Assembly: GCA_030549335.1 (NCBI GenBank)
Contig: CM060189.1
Span: forward strand, 30,403,001 to 30,467,000
Direction of reading: 5' to 3'
DNA from: Pontederia crassipes
Lineage: Eukaryota; Streptophyta; Magnoliopsida; Commelinales; Pontederiaceae
Length of the DNA: 64,000 nt
The position numbers and the translations under genes were made by a program. Positions 10,857 to 21,770 of this stretch are shown in pieces. The notes under the pieces were generated by a model. The model was not told the DNA's origin and did not search any database. It worked only from the letters and a program-made list of their open reading frames with translations. Position 1 is the first letter of the stretch. Each line of letters starts with the position of its first letter.

Positions 10857-13800
10857 ATGGCAGATTTTGGATCCTCGGTAAGCTCCCTAAAAAAACTCAA
10901 CCATAATAATTATAATAATTGGAGTATTCGTATGCAGTATTATTTGAAAGGGCAAAATCTATGGAGCATTATTGGCGAAAATGAGACTACGCCACCAACA
11001 AATCCAGACGAGCTAAAGAAATGAGAGTGCAAAGTCGGAAAAGCCATGTACGTGCTGGCGACTTCAGTGGAGGATGATTTCCTTCAGAAGATTAGAGACA
11101 AAGAGACACCCAAAGATGCTTGGAACACTTTGTCCACACTCTTCACGAAGAAAAATGATGCAAAATTGCAGCGCTTGGAGAATGACCTAATATTTATGAA
11201 GCAAGGTGACATATCGGTGAGTCAATACTTCTCCAAAGTGAAATTTATATGTGAAGAGATTGCTAAGCTGGACCCATAAAATGCTATTACTGAAACAAGA
11301 ATGCGTAGAATTATTATTCATGGTTTGCATCCTAAATATAATAGTCTCATCACTACTATTAGAGGTTGGGCACAAGAACCAACTCTCACAGAAATGGAGA
11401 GTATATTGTCCAACCAAGAAGATCTGGATGTTCAGATATCCAAGATCTCGATAAAGGATGATGATAAGGATTTATTCATTAAGAAAAAACCTTCAAATCT
11501 TGAGAAAGTCATAAAGAATTACGATAATAGAGAAAATCATAAGGCACGACAACAAGGTTGGCCAAGACGTGGACGAGGAAGAGGTCCACAACGAGGGGGA
11601 GCTTATCGAGGTGCACACAAAGAAGATCAAGAGAAGAAGAAATCTCATCGACAAGATGTTCGTTGCTATAATTGCGGAAAGAAAGGTCACTATGCACGCG
11701 ACTGTTGGCACAAGCGTGAGGAAGAAAATGCAGCCACTTCTCATGATAATGAAAATGAAGAGGAATGGGATCTTGAAGCTGCACTTGCAATAGAAGAGAT
11801 CACCTCTAGCTACAAAGGAGAACCTGAGGAAGCAATGGAGCTTGCAATGACCAGTATTGAGGAGCCTTTCAAAGAAGAATCAGCTCTCATCGTATCGAAA
11901 AATAGAGGTATTAACTATCATAATGATTGGATAGTTGATTCTGGTTGTTCGAATCATATGACAGGAGATGAAGAGAAGCTTCGTAGCATGTCGGATTATA
12001 AAGGTGATCGTATGGTGGTAACGGCAAACAATACTCGGTTGCCAATCACTCATATCGGCAAGGCAACAGTAATTCCTCGATTTGGATCACATGAGGTGGA
12101 GCTGGGTCATGTCTACCATGTGCCGGGTATATCCAAGAACTTATTATCAGTTTCTCAACTTACTTCTTCCGGCAATTATGTAGTATTTGGGCCAAAAGAC
12201 GTTAAAGTTTATAAGAGTCTGAAGTCCACTGTTCCACCAATAATGGAAAAAAAAGAATAGAGTCTGTCTATGTAATGTCTGCTCAAGAAGCATACATAGA
12301 CAAGACAAGAAAAAATGAGACAACTGATCTTTGGCATGCAAGGCTCGGACATGTTAGCTATAAAAGGCTGAAGGCAATGATGAATAAGTCCATGGTGAAG
12401 GGACTTCCTTGCCTAGATGTTCGAGAAGATATTGTCTGTGCAGTTTGTCAATTCGGTAAATCTCATCAACTACCATACGAGGAGTTGAAGTTCAGAGCCA
12501 AGGCACCATTGGAGCTAGTGCATTCTGATGTATTTGGTCGCGTGAAGCAACCATCTGTTCGAGGATTTTGCTATATGATTACCTTCATTGATGACTTCTC
12601 AAGATACATCTGGGTGGACTTCATGAAGGAGAAATCTAAAGCACTGACGAAGTTTAAAGAATTTAAAGAAAAGATCGAGAAGGAGCTCGATCGGAGGATT
12701 CAATGCTTGCTTACAGACAATGGAGGAGAGTATACATAAGAGGATTTCTCTGAATATCTACGAGCATGTCATATACGCCGTCAGCTCACCTGTCATAACA
12801 CACCACAACAAAATGGTGTGGCCGAGAGGAAGAATCGTCATCTAACAGAGATATGTAGGAGCATGCTGCATGCAAAGAATGTACCTTCACGATTCTGGGT
12901 GGAGTGTATGAAGACAGCTGCGCATGTCATTAATAGGCTTCCTCAAGCAAAGCTTGGGTTTGTCTCACCATATGAGAAGTTGTGGAAGACCAAACCCACG
13001 GTGAGTCATTTCCGTGTCTTTGGATGTGTTTGCTATGTCTTCATTACAGATAATCTTCGTACTAAGTTCGATAAGAAGGCAATACGCTGCATATTCGTTG
13101 GATATGATAGCCAACGAAAAGGATGGAGATGTTGTGATCCAACAACCGGACGAATTCACATTTCTCGAAATGTAGTGTTCGATGAAGCATCATCTTGGTG
13201 GCCTTCAAAAGATGCAACGTTGCCCAACACAAGTGATATTGAAGAAAATATTCAAGTTCAAATCGACGAGCTAACAAGAGAAACACTTCATTCTACTGAG
13301 GAACAAAAGGAAGCCTCAAAGAAGAAGAAGAGTCCGTGGCAAACTGGAGAACACCAAAGATCTCCTGAAGAAGAAAGGCCAAGTCAGATAGAAGATCCAG
13401 TGATCGAAGAAGACTCTCCAGTCCCAAGGAGATCAAGCAGGCAACGAAGGCCTAATCCAAAATATGCAAATGCAACATTAATTGAAGACGTCGGAGAAAA
13501 GGAGTCTAACACATTCGAAGAAGCATCCAAGTGTCAAAAATGGATGTCAGCAATGAAAGAAGAGATCCAAGCTCTACATCAGAGCGAGACATGGGATCTA
13601 GTTCCAAAGCCAAGCGACGTGCAACCTATATCCTGCAAATGGGTTTACAAGCTAAAGAGAAGGCCTGATGGATCCATCAAAAGGTACAAGGCTCGTTAGT
13701 AGCTCGAGGATTTTCTCAGAAATATGGCTTCGATTATGAAGAGACATTCAGTCCAGTAGCAAAGATCACCACGGTACATGTCTTATTGGCTTTAGCTGCA

Positions 13801-15041
13801 AGTAAATCATGGAAGCTATGGCAAATGGATGTCAAGAATGCATTTTTGCATGGGGAGTTAGATCATGACATCTATATGGAGCAACCTCAGGGATTCGAGT
13901 CTATTAATCATCCAAGTTATGTATGTAAATTAAAAAAGGCATTATATGGGCTCAAGCAAGCACCAAGGGCATGGTTCGAAAAGATCGCAGAGTTCTTGAA
14001 GCAATGTAGCTAATCGATGGCGCCATCCGATTCCAGCCTATTCATGAAGGCTCAAGAAGGCAAGTTAGCAATCGTGCTAATATATGTTGACGACTTAATT
14101 ATTACAGGAGATGATGACAAGAAAATCTATCAAGTTCGAGACAATCTTTCTACACGCTTTCAAATGAAGGATCTTGGAGAGCTAAAACATTTCCTTGGTC
14201 TTGAAGTCGATTCAACAAAAGAAGGATTATTCTTATGTCAGCAAAAGTATGCTCAAGATCTACTCGAGAAATTCGGAATGTTTGATTGCAAGCCTATCTC
14301 AACACCGATGGAGGTAAATGCGAAGTTATGTTCTACTAAGGGAAAAGAATTAAGTGATGTAATCATGTATAGGCAATTGGTGGGAAGCCTAATATATCTC
14401 ACGCTCACACGTCCGGACATCACACATGCTGTTGGAGTTGTCAGCAGATTCATGCAAGAGCCAAAGAAGCCTCATCTTGAAGCAGCTCGACGAATATTAA
14501 GATATATCAAGGGCACAATCGATTATGGAATATTTTATAAGAAGAATATAGCATGTAACTTGAGTGGCTTCTGTGATGCCGATTATGCTGGAGATCTTGA
14601 TACACGACGTTCTACTACTGGTTATATATTTAGCCTCGGATCGGAAGCTATATCATGGTGCAATAAGAGGCAACCTACCGTATCCTTATCAAGTACGGAA
14701 GCAGAATATAGAGCAGGTGCAATGGCAGCCCAAGAGTGCACATGGCTAGTACAACTACTGAAGGATTTACATCAGTCAATTGATTCAGCAGTGGAGTTAT
14801 ATTGTGATAATCAGTCAACAATTCGCATAGCTGAAAATCCAGTGTTCCACGCACAAAGCATATTGAAGTTCACTATCACTTTCTTCGAGAAAAGGTACTA
14901 CAAGATGACATCAAGTTAACGTATGTGAGGACACAAGAGAAAATTGCAAATGCGCTTACTAAAGGTCTAAATAACATCAAGTTTGAAGAGTTTCGACAAC
15001 AATTCGGCATGATATCAAGAGTATCTATAAAAGAAAATTAA
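10857..15041 (+). pseudogene. Copia gag-pol polyprotein, disrupted
   Basis: It opens with ATG at 10857 (MADFGSS). The order is: gag; CCHC zinc knuckle (CYNCGKKGHYARDC, about 11660-11700); aspartic protease (DSGCSNHM, about 11938); integrase with its HHCC region (about 12330-12470) and catalytic core (about 12510-13000); reverse transcriptase (WQMDVKNAFLHG at about 13818 and YVDD at about 14087); RNase H (about 14560-15000). Lesions seen: TGA 11022-11024, TAA 11277-11279, a frameshift at the A-run near 12250, TAA 12737-12739, a one-base loss near 13698, TAA 14011-14013, and a frameshift near 14858. The final stop is 15039-15041. All domains can be aligned but no functional polyprotein can be made. 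Confidence 0.93.
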
Positions 15042-15050
15042 GTCGGTGCT

Positions 15051-15059
15051 GAGGGGGAG
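15051..15059 (+). other. Polypurine tract
   Basis: GAGGGGGAG lies directly before the 3' LTR start (TGTTAAAG), ten bases after the last pol stop. It is the plus-strand primer site of the retroelement. Confidence 0.85.
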
Positions 15060-15522
15060 TGTTAAAGAGATAGGCAACACTAACTTAATTATCTCTAGAA
15101 GTCTCTAGGTGTAAAATCCTGCCCACCATTTTTATCTTCATGAACTTTCCACGTGGCCCAAATTTAGTGGCTGCACTCCAAATCCATTGGCCAATGACTG
15201 ATGGTTTAGCTTAAAAACCATGTACCTTAATGCCTATAAATAGCCATCAGATATATGCTGTTGTATCCATCAAGAAGTGAAGTAGCTAGCTGTGAGGTAG
15301 AGTGCAAGGTGTTGTAAGTGAGTATAGTGAGGTGTAGCAGTGAGTGTTCATTTCCTTGAGTGTGTACGTGAGGTGTGAGTTGTGAAGAAAAGTAGTGAGT
15401 GTAGTGTAGGTGAGAGAGTGGTCTCCTTAATTAGTGTGTGTCCACCAATCAAAATGTTGTACTTCAAATTATATTAATATAAGTCTCATTTGCTAGTTAA
15501 TTTTAATTTAACCAAATCTTCT
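15060..15522 (+). repeat. 3' LTR of the Copia element
   Basis: It begins TGTTAAAGAGATAGG after the polypurine tract and ends near ACCAAATCTTCTATA; the usual terminal CA appears decayed to TA. It contains a good TATA box, CTATAAATAG at 15234-15243. The 5' LTR end is ACCAAATCTTCTACA, so the two ends differ by transitions. No clear 5-bp target duplication is visible because the left side is missing. Confidence 0.85.
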
Positions 15523-15860
15523 ATATGCTATGCCATGCCGGCCGTCTAACGAGCTATCAGACAAGGGAAGAAAGGAGAGGAAGAAGGATTTGAGAGAGAA
15601 AGAGGGAGGGAGGGAGAAGGAATAGGGATTTGGGGGAGTAAGAACTATTAGAAGAGGGGGGAATCATAAAAAGATCTTTTTAAATCTTTTTAAGAAATGT
15701 TTTGTTAGTCCAATTTTAAAATCCATATATAATTGTTTTGGAATCTTATGGTACCAGCTCTTTCGAATGCTGGGTTACATTTTAAAACTATTATAATTAT
15801 TTTATAAATAAATAAATGTTACCAGAATTTGTAGTAGCTCTTTCGAATTTGCTCGAATTG
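15523..15860. other. Purine-rich spacer
   Basis: No gene. It includes a GA/GGGA-rich tract (about 15570-15660). Duplicated peroxidase flank resumes at 15861. Confidence 0.6.
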
Positions 15861-16085
15861 CAAAGCTTAGTTGACTTCAAATAGAAGAAAGACGACCGCT
15901 TAGCACAAGTGAACCATGATAACTTTGCATAAGGGTGTCAGAATTCATTTATTTATTTCATTAAACACTTTATTACCTCAACATACATGCACATAATATT
16001 ATTCTGAACTTCTATTCAGATTTCTATTCAAATCAAATTGAATACTAGTGAATTAGCAACAGCCTGACTGCCGGCCTGATCAAGA

Positions 16086-17206
16086 TTAGTATGCATTCAC
16101 GATCCGGCACATTTTCCTGACTTCGCCATCATTTCCAGTGACCACCTCGATGGCGCCCATCTTCACCACCGCCGCTGCGAACTTAGCAGCCCAGTCCGAT
16201 CCATGCTTCGCGTCGTAGCGCACCAGATCCCTCGTGAGGGGGCTCGTCTGCAGCGTCTGGTCGGTAATGAGCACTCCTTTGTTCTTCATCAAGTTCTTGT
16301 AGTACTGGTTGTCCAGGGTGTAGGGCGTCTTCACATCCAGCATCACCTTCGACAGGTCGTTGGCATTGGGGTCCAACGACGACGGAGGGCACTTCTTCTT
16401 CAGGTAGGCGGCGAAGGCCGGGTCGAGCGATGGGTCTTGCGGCTGGCTGGGGCTGAAGTTGTACAACCTGCTGGCGAAGGGGCCACAGAAGGTGCGGCCG
16501 ATGGAGTGGGCACCGGAGAGCGTCACCATCTCATCGAGGGACAGCCCTTTTTTTTGGAAATTGTCTTGCAGCATGGAGGCCGTGGCGTTTGCTCTTGGTA
16601 AGTTCGCAAGGGCCTCCGTCTCGAGGGAGATCCTCCCGTCGCGTCGCCCGGCCTGCACAGGCCACTTGATACCACCAGCGAGGTACGCGGCGTCGCGCGC
16701 GGCAAAGGCCAAGATATCAGCGCAGGAAACAGTGCTCGGGCAGTGAGCCTCGAGGGCGGCCTTCGCCGCGTCGATGACCTCGAAACCACGTAAGCTCGGG
16801 AAGTTTGGCCTCGCTTGCTTCTCCACGCGGATTCCGTCAGTAGGATCCAATAGAACAGAAGCATCACATCCCTGGTCAAGTAAAGAAGAATTGTTAAGAG
16901 ATTTTATCCTATATATCATATGTATGAAAATTAATTTTATTAGCAAAACGAATGATATATTAGTGAGTACGTGAAGTAGAGATATGACGTTACCCTCACA
17001 AAGCAATCATGAAAGTGCAATCTGACAAGGCCAGCGGCAAGACCAGGATCCTGAGCAACCGCATGACTCACAGCGTGCCGGACAATTTGCTCGGCCGCCG
17101 GGCACGTCTGCCGGTAGAAGCCAACCTCGAGGGAAGCCCAAGTTGTCGAGGCCATGCCAAAAAGGATGGTCATGCAGCAAACCGCCGCCAAATTGAGAAC
17201 CGCCAT
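16086..17206 (-). CDS. Class III secretory peroxidase, copy 2
   Basis: Exon 1 is 17206-16994; the GT-AG intron is 16993-16872 (122 bp, phase 0); exon 2 is 16871-16086. The 332-residue product differs from copy 1 only at residues 37 (Ala, as in copy 3) and 306 (Val). Signal peptide, Arg62/His66 distal site, Glu88, Asn94, proximal His193 and all eight cysteines are intact, so an active secreted heme peroxidase is expected. I count four nucleotide differences from copy 1 across the 1121-bp gene, one of them in the intron; at two of the exon sites copy 2 shares the base of copy 3. With these sequences, reads or transcripts from the two genes would be hard to tell apart. Confidence 0.95.
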
Positions 17207-17600
17207 GTTCGTTTCCTTACTACGTGTATGTTGTAAAGAAACAGGGAGAGCTTCCTGCCGCGCTCTCGTTGAAGCAAATTGTGTTCTTCTCCTCCTTGTT
17301 GCAGGACGTGGCTACGTATATAACTAGAGGATATGTAGATGGAGTTGATATGAAGAAATCATTCATATGCATGGTGTCTATATATATGCCGATGAAGGAA
17401 CGGGACGACGGCTGCCATTTCGTCCCATTTGCTCCGGCTTGGTCAAATTAGGTAGCCCGTACTGCGTTTTTCTTATTAGCAAAGTAGCATGCATGCATGC
17501 GAGCATCAGTTGTATTTGTTTTACGTGAGTCCTATGGGTAGACACCAAGCTGACCACGCATCTTGGAGTAACACACGTTCTTGTATGGATCACCAGAAAT
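17207..17600 (-). promoter_or_regulatory. Promoter region of peroxidase 2
   Basis: Homologous to 7926-8310 but with about 4-5% substitutions plus indels. TATATAC in the minus-strand sense is kept near 17322-17316, about 110 bp before the ATG. The second TA-rich box, near 17380-17393, is also present. Confidence 0.5.
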
Positions 17601-17990
17601 TATCTTCAACTTTGTCATATTGATATTTGTCCCCTCCTGACCCGATTCTCGCACCTTCCTGTATGGCTGCTTCGACATATTGTAATATCTCGCACTAGAG
17701 ACAGATGGATCCCACATTAGGTGACATGTAATAATTGATCTCAATCACAATCGAAGATCACGCCATTTTATTGTAACTAGTCTTGTAATCATGGAAGACC
17801 TACCAGAAAAAAATATGAAAGGGGCCAAGTTTTATTTCAAAATATATTATGTATGTAATGATCATACATCTCTATCCCTCTCAAATTGCCGCGTAATAGC
17901 ATGCCAAATATAACTTTGGCATCCATAGCTAATTATAACTTTGGCATGGCAAACATCATACATCTCTTTCTCCTATCTTTCTATTTCCAC

Positions 17991-18062
17991 AAATAGTTTT
18001 TTTTCAAAGATAAATTGAGAACGACAAATAAATGAATAAACTTAAGTTTTAAATGTTTGCAT
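17991..18062. other. Short spacer
   Basis: AT-rich, no recognised feature; it separates the duplicated flank from a MITE. Confidence 0.5.
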
Positions 18063-18373
18063 TAGTGCTATTTGGCTAAGCTTATAAGTTAGTTTAAAAA
18101 AATTTTAACGTTTGGTAACTTAAAAATACGACTGATAAAGAGATATCAAATCTACTTATAAGTAAAAAAAATAAAGCAGGAAAAGGAATGCTTATTTTTT
18201 TCAAAAAATAAGTCAGTTAGTTGTATCATAACTAACTAGTCGTTATTAATATAAGTAGTTTTATCCAAACGTGTAACTACTTATTTTTAAAAATAAGTTT
18301 CAGTCAATAAAATACTTATTAACACGTTAACTTATCAGCTATTTTATATGGGTTAAACCAAACGGGCCCTTAG
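18063..18373. mobile_element. hAT-like MITE, about 310 bp
   Basis: The left end is TAGTGCTATTTGGCTAAGCT and the right end, read inward, is CTAAGGGCCCGTTTGGTTTA. The body contains mirrored TTATAAGTTAG/CTAACTTATCAG and AAATAAGT/ACTTATTT segments, so it can fold into an imperfect hairpin. There is no coding capacity. The GGGCCCGTTTGG terminus is typical of plant hAT-derived MITEs. The target duplication is not clear. Confidence 0.65.
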
Positions 18374-19185
18374 TCAATGTACATGAAATATATTAAATAT
18401 GCATACGCATAACGTCATTTATGGATTGCATAATTATATTGCATATGTATATACATCTATGTACATATATGTATATAGGGTTTAAGGAGTGTTCAAGTGC
18501 TTGTTGTGAGAAGCGTGTGCCAGCAGGATTTACGCGTCACTTTTCTTTCTTTTGGCATCTATAGTTAATTATAACTTTGAAGGTTATGGATGATGTTAAA
18601 GAAATAATGGTGCAATATAGAAATAAGTGAAAGTTACAATATTAGTTATGAAAAGTAAATAAATAATAATGTCTGCAAATTTTCAAAATTTAAATATGAT
18701 AAGGTTAATTATCTAGGATCGGTCATAAGGATCTTATAAGTTATAACTAACTAGTGGAATATGTTACAATATTTACACGTCATTCAACTTGTGTGCCTAT
18801 AAATACTTGTATACATAAATTATTTGCACTAATATCTTTTGGAAGTATCTTTTTGTTGGGTGAACCTTGGTATTTAGAAGGCTAGTGCCTTTAGTTCAAG
18901 GTATTATAGAGCGTTAAACTTCAAATCCCTGCATTCTTATTTTTTGAGGAGTGGATCCTCTGCCACTGTTATAGACAACCCAATATTGTAGTGGATTACC
19001 TTGCTCCTTTTGATAGATATGCATATTCTGATGTTTTTTGGAACAATGACCCATCGCCTGGTCTTATTCAAATACTGTATGCAGACAATTCTCAATGCTA
19101 TTTCAATATATAGTTATATTTCTTGAAAGAAAGTTTAAATATCTGCTAATAGTGGTGGCTATGAGATTAGACCCCCTACATACTT
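18374..19185. other. Intergenic, nothing recognised
   Basis: AT-rich sequence with scattered ATG/TAT microrepeats (near 18440-18480). No coding frame with family features and no convincing transposon end. Confidence 0.5.
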
Positions 19186-21176
19186 CACTACAAGAAAAAT
19201 CACGTTTTCAGACGAGTCATTTTCGACAGACGAAACTTCTTCTAAAGTACCGAATGAATTTTCGACGAATCAAAATATCCATCATAATTATGGACGGCGT
19301 AGTTTTCGACGGTCACGGCTATCTAAACTTACGACGATTTACTAACCGTAGAAAGTTTCGACGGTTATAACAATGAATCATACATATCAATATTGCATCA
19401 ATTATTTAGTATTTAATTAATTATAAAATATTGTCTCAATAATAAAAAAATATGCAGTATTTAATTAATTATATTGTCTCAATTATATAGTATTTAATTA
19501 ATTATATACAAGCGAGAGGAACAACAATATTGTCTCAATTATAAAAAATGATGGCATTTATATATAGTTTCTTAGTACATATCTATTTTTTCATTTGAAA
19601 ACCTAATGAAAATTGTCTTTAGTTTCTATTTTCATTTTCGGATTCTTTTTTTAATAAAAAATAATATTTTTCACGGCTCGAGTCATAGGAAAGTTTCCCA
19701 CGGCGCAAGCCATAGGAAAGTTTCGAGGCTGATGTCGCAGGTAACATTCCCACAGTAGTGGAAAGTTCCCGCGGCTGGAGCTGAAGGAAAGTTTCCCACG
19801 GCTCCAGCAATGGGAAATTCCATTTTCATTTTCCGCCCGGGTTTCCAGCCGAGCAGATGGATGCGCTGCGTTCCTATAAACTCCGTTGTTCCACCTTTGA
19901 TCTCCAACCGTGGCGTTCCGACTTTGATGCTTCCGATTTCGGCTCCGACTCCGTCGGCAGCGCCTTCTCCGACGGCTCCCTCTCACTTCCGATGGCGGCG
20001 GCGCGGCGGCCAGCATGACCAGCGCGTCTGTCAGCACGTCCAGTTCGACGGCGAGATCTAGCCTCCCGCGATCGGATCTCGTGGCCCTGCTGTCGATCCA
20101 GCTGCGGGCGGCCGGATCTGGCTGCGATCGGCCGGATTTGGTTGTTCACGGCCGAATCGGCTGCGGTCGGCCAGATCTAGCTGTTCAGGGACGATCCGAC
20201 TGCGGTTGGCCGATCGGGCATCGGGTGGCCAGATCTAGATGCCCAGCGGTCGATCCGGCATGGGGCGGCTGGATCTGGCTGCCCAGCGGACGATTCGGCA
20301 TCGGGCGACCGGATTTGTCGGCCGGCTGCATATCCGGTTGCGGGCGGCTAGGATCTTTTGATCAATCCATAGATCATTTCAATTCCGTTAGAAATGAGGA
20401 TTCAGACTATCACACATTGATTGATCAACAGAGACTAGGTGCCATTTCATAGAAGTTCATTCATACATTCTTTTATAAAGCAAATCGACTTCAATTCTTG
20501 AATAACTCAAATCACTTCTGGTTCTACGGATGGCGGACGATGATGCCACTCGCTGCCCGATCCGACTGCGGGCGAATTTCTTTAAAAAAAGGAAATAAAT
20601 GTTGCGATGGTTAAAGCCGTGGGAAGAAAAGTGCTTTTAGTGGTCTAGGTTGTCATAACCTTCCCGCGGCTAAAGCCGTAGGAAGATTTTCCTACGGCTA
20701 GAACCGTGGGAAACATTTACCACGACTCCAGCCGTGGGAACCCGCGGCCCAAGCCGTGGGAACCTTCCCACGGCCGCAGCCATGAGAAGCTTTTCCTACG
20801 TCTATAACATGGGACGTTCCAACGGCTGAAACCGTGAGAAGAGTTCCCATGACTGCAGCCGTGGGAACTTTCCATGGCTGCAACTATGTGAAGAGTGCCC
20901 ATGGCTGCACCTGTGGAAACTTTCCACGGCTCGCACCGTGCGAAATATTTTCTTGTGGCCAAAGCCCGTGGGAACATTTCAACGGTTTGAACCATGAGAA
21001 CATTTTTTCACGGTTCTGGCTACGGGTACTTCCAACGGCTACTGGGGAACCGTCAAAAATTTTTGCAACGAGCAGTTTTCTGACGGTTTCCTTTAGTCGG
21101 AAAATGACATTTATGATGGTTTTCCTATATTTTCCCACTGTTGTAACCGTGGGAAACAGACATTTTTCTTATAGTG
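19186..21176. mobile_element. Chimeric non-autonomous CACTA transposon, about 1.99 kb
   Basis: The left end is CACTACAAGAAAAAT and the right end read inward is CACTATAAGAAAAAT, one mismatch in 15. The left subterminal region has CGACGG-type units (19210-19360); the right one (20590-21170) has a different motif, with CCACGGCT and AGCCGTGGGAA in both orientations. The middle is GC-rich (19800-20350) with GGCCGGATCTGGCTGC repeats, followed by plastid-like fragments. No transposase is present. The 3-bp flanks (CTT and ATA) do not match, so the target duplication has decayed or the ends came from different elements. Confidence 0.8.
20357..20527 (+). pseudogene. ycf2: Plastid ycf2-like fragments inside the CACTA element
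   Basis: Two short stretches translate to sequence I recognise from the chloroplast protein Ycf2. The first, 20357-20430, gives DQSIDHFNSVRNEDSDY and a few more residues, ending in an unrelated stop at 20450-20452. The second, about 20477-20527, in another frame, gives KANRLQFLNNSNHFWFY, close to another Ycf2 segment. In plastid ycf2 these segments are far apart, so here they are joined by deletion or were captured separately. They are non-functional nuclear plastid-derived DNA. The identification is from memory of the Ycf2 sequence, not from a search. Confidence 0.7.
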
Positions 21177-21762
21177 ATACCAACCCATAAGTTTTTAATG
21201 GTGGCCAACTATAATATGAAAACAAATTGATAATACAATATTAAATAAATATTAAGTATGTTGTTAATTGAATAATTTTAACTTAATTAGGACACTCAAG
21301 CTCTTTTATATGCACATAAATAAAATATTAATAGATATTATCTATTACAATCGTTCTTAGCTTTATTTGGGAGTGCCGGAGGGGCCAAATCCTATATTAG
21401 CCTTAGATATCTACATATAAGAAATCTGCTGGTGGTGGGGAGTCGGTCGCTGATTGTAATGATACCAAATATATAACATGTTTCATATTTCTGACAAGGA
21501 CCATTAGCACAAGACTGGATAATACTATTACAATTAATATCAAGCATACTCGCATCAAGCAATAAAGACATCAAACTGTTTTGAATTGTTGGAAGGGTCT
21601 ACATTACTTAGGTAAGCTTAATTTTACATATGCATTAACATTTATAATAATTAGCCTGATCTCTTAGCATTATTAGAAAACTGTATCCTTATATTCAATT
21701 CTAAAACAAAATTAGCAAGATTGAACGAGTACAGTTGCACGAAAAAAATGTGATCAATCTTG
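21177..21762. other. Intergenic, nothing recognised
   Basis: AT-rich, no coding frame with recognisable features. It ends at the ACGTCAAG repeat that flanks the next element. Confidence 0.5.
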
Positions 21763-21770
21763 ACGTCAAG

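Larger units (their letters stand above)
10578..15522 (+). mobile_element. Degenerate Ty1/Copia LTR retrotransposon
   Basis: A plus-strand element in the order LTR remnant, primer-binding site, gag-protease-integrase-RT-RNase H, polypurine tract, 3' LTR; this domain order defines Copia. The 5' LTR is reduced to about 32 bp (10578-10610), which aligns with the last 32 bp of the 3' LTR with about four mismatches. The 3' LTR is about 463 bp. The coding region has at least seven disabling lesions, so the element is not autonomous. It sits between peroxidase copies 1 and 2. Confidence 0.95.
15861..17990. repeat. Segmental duplication unit, copy 2
   Basis: Counterpart of 6575-8780. The gene and about 130 bp of 3' flank are almost identical to copy 1, whereas upstream and distal downstream flanks carry many substitutions and indels. 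At several upstream positions copy 2 agrees with copy 3 rather than copy 1, for example a GGGARAGCTTC insertion just upstream of the ATG. The far upstream part (17900-17990) has an internal repeat of TAACTTTGGCAT. Confidence 0.85.

Noticed and set aside
19619..21190. Frames of 60-145 residues within the second CACTA element
   Set aside because: They translate repeat arrays such as AGCCGTGGGAA. Only the short ycf2-like stretches have recognisable content.
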